Assembly: GCA_018398805.1 (NCBI GenBank)
Contig: JAGFBZ010000855.1
Span: 3,038,001-3,102,000, forward strand
Direction of reading: 5' to 3'
From: Hirundichthys speculiger
Lineage: Eukaryota > Chordata > Actinopteri > Beloniformes > Exocoetidae
DNA: 64,000 nt
The notes below the pieces were generated by a model. That model did not search any database. It worked only from the letters and a program-made list of their open reading frames with translations, and was not told the origin of the DNA. This document shows positions 35,906-45,746 of the stretch, piece by piece (the stretch's first letter is position 1; each line of letters opens with the position of its first letter). The translations under genes and the position numbers were made by a program.

Positions 35906-36867
35906 TTGTTGAAGCTTTGGTCTTCGCCAGGCCAAATTCAACACCAGTCAGGACAACAACATCTGTACAGTATAATAACAAAGTGAAGATAATTTAGCCA
36001 CTTTTTTTTCCTACAAACAGTTAAGTCAAGTGAAACTGAGAGAAAAAAAAAGAAAAACTTTCTTTACTTTGAAGCACTCATGACAGAAAATATGTACTGT
36101 CCAATGAAACCAATGGGAAAGTGGCTCCAGCAAACACTTAAAAATGGACTAATACATACCTAACATGCTCCAACATCAGCCCATCTGTGACTTCTTCCTT
36201 GGCCAGGATATTGTGATGAACTCTCTTGTTTTTGGTAAACAGAGAAGCACAGATGCACTTTCCAAATAGAGTTTCAACATTACAAACTTGACGTTTTGCA
36301 TTTACATTGCCTGTGTATGTGTTGTTGAGACATTTTCAAGAGAAGATGGCACAATTAAGAAATAAATACATACGTAAATACGCCAAACATTTTCTGTGGA
36401 TGAAAAGGAAGAAAAAACATTAGCGGACAGTGAATCTAGGGAGTGAAAAAAAAGATCACCAGTGGATGTCGGAGAAATCAACTACTGAAGAATCGGTGAA
36501 GTCCAAAAAAGACTAATATCTGACTGGCTGAGCTGCTGCAGCGCAAAGATGAGAATGGATGACAATGTCTCATTGAAAAAGTCTGATTTGAAACAATATG
36601 TCAAATGTGCCAGTTAAAATACGGCGGCCTTCGTTTTCACATCACGTGATTTCAAAGGAGGAAGTTTCCTCAGAATTCTAGGGATGTCTAAAAAAAAGTG
36701 GTCATTCGGGAGCCATGCACGCAAAATTATCCTATAACAGTGCATATGTTTATATTCAGTACAACCACATCTATATGTGCTTTCTGGACTGTGACAAAGT
36801 GGTGTTTTATAGCCTGTTGTATAGATGATAAAAGACTATAACTGCTCCTCAACCATTTTTGAATAAA
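35906..36867 (+). other. nrxn1: nrxn1 3' UTR (proximal part)
   Basis: Sequence after the TGA stop with no further open frame. Two AATAAA hexamers lie at 36361-36366 and 36862-36867. The second is followed by A-rich and then T/GT-rich sequence, compatible with a cleavage site. The true end is not determinable from sequence alone, and neurexin 3' UTRs can be longer. Confidence 0.6.
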
Positions 36868-38230
36868 ACTTGGAAAAAAGAAAAAAAAAAAGACATAAGT
36901 GTTAATAAGTGTTGCTAGACATAGATTTTATGAGGACATGCTTTTTTTTCAGTTGGAAAATAATTTGAACTTCTCCTGTTTTTACATGTGTTCCTATATA
37001 GTTTTTTATACAAATGCCAACCTGAGATAAATGATCCTGGACCATTAGTAGCATATCCGTTCCCAGAAACTGCACAAAATGTTTAAAGTGGAGAGGCATG
37101 TCATGACAACTTCTCCCTTCTAGAATCACTGCCTTCCTCCTCAACCCCAACATTCACGAGTGAGAATGAAGACGAGAAATATGATGGTGATCATGATGGA
37201 TGACAACAATGATTAGAATTAAAGAAATTGCTGTGTGTGTGTTGTTTTCCAAGTGGTATTAAAAGACTGTCCGACGTGTGCTTGGGCTGATGCAAAACCT
37301 GAGGAGAACAGCTCAAATAAGTCTCCATTTCAACTGTTCTGTGTTTGTTCTGTCATTCTGTCCGTCAGTTCTGCTTTCCAGAGACCTGTATTTGGAATGA
37401 GTATGAGCAAAAATGACCATGAACTATAAATGATGATTATAAATTCTTTTTGTTTGTTCCTCTTTTGTTTCCTTCTGACTATTGTCTGTTTAGTTGTGCT
37501 TCTTCTACTTCCAGTTGAGGATATAGATTAAAAAAAAAAAAAAAAAAAAATAAAAATTAATCCAAGTGAATTTAAAATTAGTCCATTAACAAGATCAAAG
37601 AAATATGCATCTATTTTGATTTATAAGAGGACCTGTCACATTTTCTGTGTCAGAATTGGCAAAAAAAAAAACATTTTTATTTAGTTTGCCTTCTTCGTTG
37701 TCATTTCCAGCAGCTTTCATTACCTTCAAAACCAACTGAATACTAGTCAGATGTGCTAGTTAATATAGTTTCTAACTGTTCGACTCAAGCAGAGGTACTT
37801 AGCAGGCTCTCTGAAGTTAACAACACACCCTGAGATTTCTCTTTTTAAAGTTGTAATCTTAAACATGGACTCATCTTTTTACAGTTTTCACAGTCTGCAG
37901 GGTTACTCTTCAAGAACTGAAAAGAGATGCAAAATTGGCAATGTTTCCTTTCTTTGAAAGGAATTCATCTGTTAGTTTATGGCCTTAGATGTGACATTTA
38001 ACCATCCAAAGACATGCTGTATTTCTCCAAATACACATCCCCAGGCACGTTGCTAAACGCAACCAGGGGGGGCACATATATTGACCCTAACAACAACTTG
38101 CTAACAGCACCAGTCATTTCATGCAGCCAATGAATGAGCATTTAAGGCGGCAGGCCCGCTGTGAAGTCCGGTTACTGGGATGATTGCAGGTCCCAGCACA
38201 ATTCCGCTTGGAAGAGACCTGAAATGATAC
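36868..38230. other. distal 3' UTR or intergenic, no gene recognised
   Basis: AT-rich sequence with a 20-odd A run near 37530-37550 that may mark the tail of an old retrocopy or an alternative transcript end. No coding potential was seen. Confidence 0.4.
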
Positions 38231-38235
38231 TAGAC

Positions 38236-38319
38236 GAGTAGCTCAGCTCCTTCAGCCGGCTGGCGGGGGATGGCAGGCGGGGCGCCAACTGTCTCTGGGC
38301 TGAAGGAGTCGAGCTGCTC
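38236..38319. repeat. GC-rich 22-bp inverted repeat
   Basis: Arms 38236-38257 and 38298-38319 (GCTCAGCTCCTTCAGCC against GGCTGAAGGAGTCGAGC) pair with about three mismatches. They enclose a 40-nt GC-rich loop containing GGCTGGCGGGGGATGGCAGG. It stands out from the AT-rich background. The nature of the sequence is unknown. Confidence 0.7.
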
Positions 38320-38620
38320 ATGGAGAATCGGCAGGCTTCCAGCATTGCGCGTGTACATGCAATGAATGTATCTATTTATATACACACACACACATAAATA
38401 CAATCTGTGAATTAGCTTTGTTTAGATTGTGTCAAAGTCCTGGGGGCCTTTCCTAATTTTAGGAAGGGATCGTTTATTAGAGAAACTTTTTCTCCCTCTG
38501 TGGGAGTTTTTTACTAGCCATTATCATTGATTGGATTTAATATTATAATTTTAGTTAATGATATTTGCTCAGGGGTCCTGCTCTGGGTCTCTGTAAAGCG
38601 CCTAGAGACAACTGTCATTG

Positions 38621-39526
38621 GCTGCGGTTACATGATGTTTTTTAATTCTGAATTAAAATTAGGAATTAAATAATTCCGAATTAAACTATTTTCCTTCGAG
38701 TTTACATGGAAATAGTAATTCCGAATTAAGGTTTACATGGAAAACACGTTAGTTCGGCTTTATCCAACTCTGCTTTAGGTCTGGGGGTTGGGAAGGGTTC
38801 TGATTGGATGGGGGGGGCGGACGTATTTACGTCTACCGGAAGAAAACAAACTTAGCTAACTGGTTAGCAACAACATTTCACTTATTTTTGACCTGGGTGG
38901 CGTCTCTATCTGCTAAACCTCCTTCATTTTACCTGGCCGCTTTGAAATGCTCACAATTTTTATGTTTCCTGCCATCTGTTCTTTTAATTATTTCCAGTTC
39001 CTCCAAGCTATTTATTAAATAAATCGTCTCTGCTCTAGAACACCGTTTACTGCGTGCTGCCGGAATATAAGCGTCATCGCGACAGACGGGCAAGAGAACG
39101 AGCATGCGCAGAAAGACGGGAATTAATTTAAAGAGGAATGAGTGTATACATGACCGCGGAATCACTTAATGCGGAATTCAAATGGGAATAAACCAGCCAC
39201 TTACTTCGGAATTAAGTTAATTCGGAATTGACATGTTCATATGGAATTAAGTGTTTACATGGTAACTTTTATTCGGCTTTAACTTTAATTCTGAATTAAA
39301 GAGGAATTAAACTTCCCATGTAAACGCACCCAATGAGTGTATACATGACCGCGGAATTACTTAATGCAGAATTGAAATGGGAATAAACCAGCCACTTACT
39401 TCGGAATTAAGTTAATTCGGAATTGACATTTTCATATGGAATTAAGTGTTTACATGGTAACTTTTATTCAGCTTTAACTTTAATTCTGAATTAAAGAGGA
39501 ATTAAACTTCCCATGTAAACGCACCC
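38621..39526. mobile_element. MITE with GCGTTTACATG-type termini
   Basis: Left end GCTGCGGTTACATG and right end CATGTAAACGCACC are inverted repeats, backed by repeated TTAATTCGGAATTAA-type palindromic motifs throughout. ATTG occurs immediately on both sides (38617-38620 and 39527-39530, CATTG if the last C is shared), consistent with a short target duplication. It interrupts the LINE-type tail. Class not assigned. Confidence 0.7.
39137..39526. repeat. 195-bp tandem duplication inside the MITE
   Basis: Two direct copies, 39137-39331 and 39332-39526, begin AATGAGTGTATACATGACCG and end AAACGCACCC. They differ at only a few positions (for example CGGAATCAC versus CGGAATTAC). Each copy includes the right terminal repeat, so the element has two consecutive right ends. 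Confidence 0.9.
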
Positions 39527-39621
39527 ATTGTAACAGACGCTATACAAATAAAATTGAATTGAATTGAATTGAAACTGCGGTACTGCCAACAGAAGTATCT
39601 AAACGTTAAAAATATTACCAA

Positions 39622-39735
39622 ATGACTGCAGCCCCGGATCCAGCCCAGAGACAGCTGGAAAAATGCTCCAGCCTTTTCCCTACGATGCGGAATAGGATGA
39701 AGTAAGTATGGAAAATGGATGGACAGATTAAACTG
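39622..39735 (+). repeat. SINE/L2-type 3' end fragment
   Basis: GACTGCAGCCCCGGATCCAG at the left and GGAAAATGGATGGACAG at the right give the conserved 3' end and GGATGG-type tail of a fish SINE/L2 repeat. Confidence 0.5.
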
Positions 39736-39890
39736 TTTCTGGGGATGATATTAAACTGAAAATTATGAAAAGAAAATAGAGAAAATATTCCTACAGAGAA
39801 CTCTTTTAAAACAATGAAAACCAGCAAGAAAATGATTAAAATTTTTTAAAAAGAAAAAACTGGTAACTTTGTCAAAACTTATTAAATGAA

Positions 39891-40737
39891 TACCGTATTT
39901 TCCGGACTATAAGCCGCTACTTTTGTCCCACGCTTTAAACCATGAGGCTTATACAGAGATGCAGCTTTTCTATGAATTTTTCTTCAGCCCTCAGGGGGCG
40001 CTCTAGCAGGAAGTGCAAAAACCAAAAAACAAACCGAGTAGTTAAAGGCTATTCTGTTTTTGTTCAGTAGTCTATGTTGGCTATGCTACTCTACATTCAT
40101 TTTGTGAGCATCAATACCTCTTATTATTGGACAAACTGATTAATCCAGATGTTTCTGACCATTGTAGCTACTCGGACACACCTGAATTTATCAGTTTGTC
40201 CAGTCAGTTTGTTGGTTCCTCAGTGGATTTCGGGGTTCTGAGTGAAACCGCCGCAGAGGTAAGGTTTTAATCGCAGATGCGGACCGGACGCAGCGTGAAG
40301 CCGTAAAATCTGCGATCCGGCTCCAAAGCGGATCCGGCACTGAGTGCTAATGGACCACGATACAGGTCCGGTTCGCTGGTCTGTTGCGGATGTCTTTACT
40401 GTTTGGGGTGGTTTCAGTACACAGGAGGAGGAAAAATAAAGCAACTTGGTTTTAGTGTACAGGAGGAAAATGAATAAAACCATCAATGACTTTTCTGATT
40501 TGTTTGATCAGCACTTTTACTGCCGTGTTACAGGCACTGTTCAGAAACAATCAGTTCAGGTATGTGAATAAACACTTATAGTACAAAATCTTTCAATGTA
40601 AATATCTTATTTCTCAGCCTGGATACCGGCAGCTTATAGTCCGGTGCTGCTTATATGTGACAAAATATCTATTTTGTTTATATTTTAATGAGTGTGGCAT
40701 ATATTCAGGTGCGCTTTGTAGTCTGAAAAATACAGTA
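39891..40737. mobile_element. MITE with TACYGTATTTTYCRGACTA termini
   Basis: Left end TACCGTATTTTCCGGACTAT and right end (complement of TAGTCTGAAAAATACAGTA) form terminal inverted repeats of about 22 bp. A second related inner pair is GGACTATAAGCC and GGCAGCTTATAGTCC. The 847-bp element has no recognisable transposase. The terminal sequence belongs to a widespread vertebrate MITE type; TA at the tips may be a mariner-style target site, but this is not certain. Confidence 0.75.
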
Positions 40738-43317
40738 ATTGAATATGTTTCCTCTTGTTTCAGAATACAATGAAGATTCTCTGTGTCAGTATTTTATGAA
40801 CTGTTTTTGTATTATTTCTAATTAAAGTAGAGTTTATGTTTTAAACACAGCCTCAGCTACAGTATATTGAAAACAGGGTTGTAAAAGTGACACGGATCCA
40901 GGGAGCTAGATCAGGACAGGCAACGTCGAGCAGAGTTTTTAACTGGTTTTCATCTCTCTGCTCAGTTTGTTCCAGTTTATTCATCTTGTTTATGTGTCTA
41001 CTTAAAGAGTAAAAGGTACGTGTCTCTCACGTACCTTCTGGGGTCTCTTGTACACCGAGCTCACTGCTGTTCTTTAAATTCCAGCTCCTCACACCTGTAA
41101 GTCTCCAATTCTATGGTTTGGCCGTTAAGTTGATCGGGTTCATTACCTCCAATACCTGTATGGGATTGATCAGGTCAGAGCCTTGACACCAAAAGTGCTT
41201 TGTCGTTAACAAAGCATTTGAAGTCTTCATTGTGCGAGTTGACTGAGTAAAATGTCCACCTGAAAATACATTTCTAGAGGTATACAACCCAACATTACAT
41301 AAACAAACTATTTAGAGTAACTTGTTTAGCTTTTATGCATATTTGCAGATGAATTAAGTGAGCAGTAAGCTACTTAAGTTTAAATCAGAGTCACATCCTC
41401 AAAGCAAGGATCAAATACAGCACCTTGCACTGAAGCATTGCTTGAAAAATCTGTATAAGCATCCAACTAGAGATGAATATACCACAAAGAGACACTTGTG
41501 AGATTCTATAACACTGTACAAATAACCCTTTCATCTTTTTTTTTTCCTATTTTACTTTTTGTTTGCCTTTCAGATTGCAGGGAAGTAAAAGCACAGAACT
41601 GTGACAGTATATGAGCTCAATTTAAACACCCACAGGAAATACATGGTTCCTCAGGAGAGTCTAGCAGTCTTTCACAAAGCTCTTGAATCAGCTGCTCCAG
41701 CCTTCAAATATGATGGTGTGTAATGTGTGATATGCTACACTATCCAAATGGAAATTCCTTATTTCACTTGGCTGAGTCTTGCTCAAGGACAAAACCAATG
41801 TTAGATGGCAATGTCATTTCCAGACTGAAAATAGAACACTGTGTTTAAACAAATGAGAAAAAAAAAAACTTGTGTGGATGCAGTAGCTGTCGCTACATGT
41901 GCCAGTTAGAAGATAAAATCCAGAGCAGGAGGATCATGTTAGGCCCATGTTAAAGTCCCTTGTTAATGTGGTTGACCTGCATTCATTTTGATGAAAACAC
42001 AAAGCAAAGGTGATACGTTTCTTTAAATTTTACATCAGAACTTTGGATCAGATCAAAGACCAGAAAAGGAAAAATAAAAAAAAAGGAGAATGGAGTTGGC
42101 CTAGCTCATTTCGTTGCAATAAATACAAGAGGCTTCAGCACATCCAAAGATATATAGTGAGATCCCTGTATACTCGATAACACATCATTCACATCTTGAT
42201 ACATGACAGTCACCAAGGTACACGCAAGTTCGGGCATGTGCCATATCCGCATGAATCAAACTGTGGGTTGCTGTGAGAATAAGTGGCAAATGATGACACT
42301 GGTATCACTATACCAAGCCCCACCCCCTGCCTACTCCCTCCCAACCCTACTGTCAAATCATAGCTTTCACATAACATTCACTTTAATGCCATATCTCTTC
42401 TAAATTTTGCTTTTATGGATGAGTATCTTCTTTTGAGTATTATCTTTAAATTGGAAAAGAAGAAGAATGTTGTGTTTACTTGACGTGCAACATCTGCATC
42501 CACATATGGAATGGCTGAGTATTCGTGTTACTGTCAACTGAGCTCACTTGTTCCATAAACATTTGTGCTCCCAGGATCTGATCTTGACCTTCACAAGAGG
42601 CAAATATATCCTCAAGGCAATAGCAACATTTTTTTTTTTTTTTTTTCGCAGCGCAGGTCCCTCTCAGTTAACATGTAATGAATTTTATGTGACAGTATCT
42701 TGTACATGACGCGATAAGACATGCTGGTTATTACAAACTGTCAGTTCTTGCTGATTAGATGAGCCTGTTACTTTCACTGTCCTTTCACTTTTCACTTCTA
42801 TGATTGTTTAAACAGATGCGTCTCTATTGGATTTTACAATTCAATCCAATACTTAATTAATTCTCTAGTAATAGAAGGTCACTATTAAAAACGTCTGTTT
42901 TATGGAGGATGTCCAGTGTGTACTATTATGTTTTGCAACTTATGTAAGGTTATTCCTTGTAGTCATCCCAAAAGGCTCCAGACCAGTCCTTTGCACTGAG
43001 CCACACTTCTCTAGGGCTATTCCCATAGCAGTTGTGTCATATTCATGTAATAAAAGCGGTCTTCATTAAATTGCTGCTCCTCCCATTTAGCATATCGCAC
43101 AGATCAAACGAATGTGCCACATCGCAGTATTAGTGTATATATATTACTGCGTATATTAGTGTGTGATCACAACCAGCATGCTGGCACCACAAAATCATCT
43201 GAGTGATAAAAACAGTGTTGATGAGAGCTTCGTGTTAAGCACTGCCGACTTGCCTTTATACACAGCAGTTGCCTTCCCTTAGTTGATTACAGGTGGAACT
43301 GTACTCACCCCATAGAC
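40738..43317. other. intergenic, no gene recognised
   Basis: AT-rich with no coding potential recognised. It contains a perfect 10-bp hairpin at 41013-41037 (AAGGTACGTG, five-base loop, CACGTACCTT) and a T run near 42630-42646. Confidence 0.45.
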
Positions 43318-43740
43318 TTCTAGAACAGTGGTTCTAAAACTTTTAATACTGCATACCACCTGAGAAACTGTTCAGCTCTCTGAGTACCACCATGATGACC
43401 ACTTTTAAAATATAGCCATATATACCTTCTCAGTTATCTTTAACCTTTGTGTCGTGTTCGTTTCTCCCCCCTTACTTTAATGCTCTCGGTCAAATTTGAC
43501 TGGCCTGTTTTAACTGCTCCTACATTAACAGAAAAACCACTGATTAACACCAAATTTTATTTAACTCCTTTTTAAGCTGTAAACAATGTCTCAGACCACT
43601 GGTTTATATGAATAACTGCAGTGAATGTACATAAAATAGACACAAAAATAGTAAATTGTATTCCAAAATGATCATTTATGTGAAAAGAAAGTAAAAAAAT
43701 CAAAACAGTGACAAATTCACACATCAACATGAGCCTATCA

Positions 43741-43775
43741 TTTGTATGTGTGTGTGTATGTGTGTGTGTGTGGGT

Positions 43776-43811
<36 letters not shown>
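43741..43811 (+). repeat. (TG)n followed by a 36-bp poly-G run
   Basis: A TG-rich tract runs into TGGGT and then an uninterrupted run of 36 G at 43776-43811. The length may be imprecise because such runs are hard to sequence. The tract has strong potential for a G-quadruplex on the + strand. Open frames of Gly or Pro residues across it are artefacts. Confidence 0.9.
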
Positions 43812-43944
43812 CTGTGTCTTCACATGTGTCTTCACACACAGGAGTGGCATCCTAACAATATTTTCTACTCTTGCTCTTCCTTCTCTTTCCTGGGTGGATG
43901 AATACCAGAGTAAATTGCCATCCTTGGACTGGAATATCACTGGA

Positions 43945-44113
43945 CAGCTCCCGCCACTTCTCCGGGCTGTGGGAGCTGTCCGGTGCTGAATATTCACGTT
44001 CAGCACCCGGAGTAGTGGTGGGAGCTGTCCGGTGCTGAATATTCACGTTCAGCACCGAACAGCTCCCACCACTTCTCCGGGCTGTGGGAGCTGTTCGGTG
44101 CTGAATATTCACG
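43945..44113. repeat. compound fold-back repeat array
   Basis: Blocks ACAGCTCCC and GGGAGCTGT alternate with GGTGCTGAATATTCACG and TTCAGCACC. The perfect hairpin GGTGCTGAA/TTCAGCACC occurs at 43982-44007 and 44031-44056, and a third GGTGCTGAA begins at 44097. The tract is therefore both tandem and inverted, 49 bp and then 66 bp apart. Confidence 0.85.
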
Positions 44114-44423
44114 ATATCATGAGACAATCAAATGTAAAACACAATATTTATGATTGATGGAAGTAGGAAATTGGTCAGATTTGACAGATTTAACATGACA
44201 GAAAGGTTAAATTCACAGGAGAGATGTTTATTTCTTATTGTAGTTATTTATTGTTATCTGAATTTAATTTAAAACATATTTGTAATGCATTGTATGTTTC
44301 CGATTTAATAAAAAAAAAAAGTGAAAACGTGGAAAGTCCTGACGTTCCCCCACGTACCACCAGAGAGCGCTCACGTACCACTGGTGGTACGCGTACCACA
44401 GTTTGCGCACCACTGTTCTAGAA

Positions 44424-45420
44424 GATATGCACCGTTTTGATCCAAGCACTGCAGGATCTAAACTTGCTCAAGAAGTATATTCTTCTCTGTCCCTTCTTGT
44501 AGACAGCATATGTGTTGCATTTCTTTTCCAGTCTTTTGTTCAGCAGAATTCTCAGTGTATTTCTGGAGATGACACTATTCTGAGTTTTACTGCACATTCA
44601 GAGGACACAGAGAGCAGTACCTGGAAATGGTGAGTTTCCTGCAGTGCTTCTGTGCTGCTGACCACAAAAACTGTGGTCTATTTGTACAAGGACATCTGAT
44701 TGAGGTAATTGCTGAGGAATCCTCCTGTGTTTTCTGTAGCTTCTTACATAGGTAGGACAGACTGAATCATGTTAAAAAAAAAAAAACTCTGAAAGAAAAC
44801 ATACTTGCTTTGTTTATCTTACAGCTGGCTTATGGTATCTTTAATTTCCAAACCTATGATGAAAACTACAGCAGATCCTGAACAGACCTCACTTGCTTCT
44901 GTGGATGGGTCAGTAACAGTCTCTCCAGGATTTTAAGCAATGCAGGATATTCTAGGTAACTGGTCTATAGCTGTTGAGGGCACCTAGATTTGTGTTTTTG
45001 TTTTCTTTTGTTATTGAACAGGGGATGCTATCTTATTCATTCCATTGGTTGTGCCCACAATTCCATCAGTCTGATCCCTTTTCTGCTCAAACTCAGTGAT
45101 ATTTTTTAATCCCTAACCACATATCCTGGAGAACAAGCTGCAGCAGAACAATGTGCCCTGTTCTTTCTCTGTTTAAGCTTGACTTTAAGTTGCTTCTGCA
45201 CACTCCTCAATAACTCTCCTTCCCCGAAGGCTCTTTTCTTCTTGTCCAACAGCTCTTTCAGCTCATGGATACTCTGAAACGTGTGAGCATCCCACTGTCC
45301 TGGTGGGGTTGGTGTTCATTGATGTCATCTCCATGTGGCTCACAGGGTCGTCCCAGTCTCAGATTACCTCTGTGGACTTCCCTTGACCACATCCTCACAG
45401 TTTCCCTCTGAACAATAGAT
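44424..45420 (-). pseudogene. L2-like LINE reverse transcriptase remnant
   Basis: On the minus strand, pieces of an L2/CR1-type LINE appear in the correct order. They are an endonuclease-to-RT linker with ELKELLDKKKRAFGEGE (about 45180-45270), a YRPV-type RT entry motif (about 44950), and the post-palm segment YKKGQRRIYFLSKFRS (about 44445-44500). Frames change between pieces and stops are present. The hAT element at 43326-44415 lies directly at its 3' end, with its target duplication at the junction. LINE sequence was not recognised on the far side. Confidence 0.6.
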
Positions 45421-45715
45421 GTAAAGGTGAAGGTGATTATGATCTGCTTTACCCGGTGAAGGACAAAGTAAACCAAACTTGGGTGAAAACTATTTATAAA
45501 TAAATGAATAAATAAATAAATAAACACTGTTTGCAGGGTAAAAAAAAAATCTCAAAAAGTTACACGGATAAGCACAGTTTAACTACTGCAGTGCCTTCCA
45601 TGTAAAGTGTGCTTTGTTGAATAGGAGAGTGCTTTTCATCCAGCAGTACATATTCTGGTCCTTGTTAATCGATGTCAGAGCTCTCCCCTGTTGAATAGTT
45701 GGGTTAGAGGTGAGC

Positions 45716-45720
<5 letters not shown>

Positions 45721-45746
<26 letters not shown>
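45721..45746 (+). repeat. (CT)n microsatellite
   Basis: An uninterrupted CT repeat of 26 bp. Short open frames crossing it on both strands (Ser-Leu or Arg-Glu repeats) are artefacts. Confidence 0.9.

Larger units (their letters stand above)
38430..39575 (+). repeat. teleost LINE-type repeat 3' end, split by a MITE
   Basis: The left part (to 38620) contains CTCTGTGGGAGTTTTTTACT and AAGCGCCTAGAGACAACTGT. The right part (39527-39575) contains ACGCTATACAAATAAAATTG followed by an (ATTG/AATTG)n tail. The two halves read through once the insert at 38621-39526 is removed. The same family lies in the opposite orientation around 54624-56760, also split by an insert. Confidence 0.7.
43444..44216. mobile_element. 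piggyBac-like MITE nested in the hAT element
   Basis: TTAA flanks both ends (43440-43443 and 44217-44220). Termini CCTTTGTGTCGTGTT and the complement of AACATGACAGAAAGG agree at 13 of 15 positions. TTAA duplication points to piggyBac, or less likely Kolobok. Inside are a GT microsatellite, a 36-G run and a fold-back array. No transposase was seen. Confidence 0.75.
43326..44415. mobile_element. hAT element with perfect 8-bp target duplication
   Basis: TTCTAGAA occurs directly on both sides (43318-43325 and 44416-44423) and fits the hAT consensus nTnnnnAn. The left end CAGTGGTTCT and right end GCACCACTG are hAT-type inverted termini. Subterminal GTACCACC-like repeats occur on both sides (43383 and 44354-44370). 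The 1,090-bp element is mostly a second, nested element at 43444-44216. No transposase of its own remains. Confidence 0.85.

Noticed and set aside
43572..44127. Several open frames over the poly-G and fold-back region
   Set aside because: Pro or Gly runs come from the G tract and the repeated segments come from the fold-back array.
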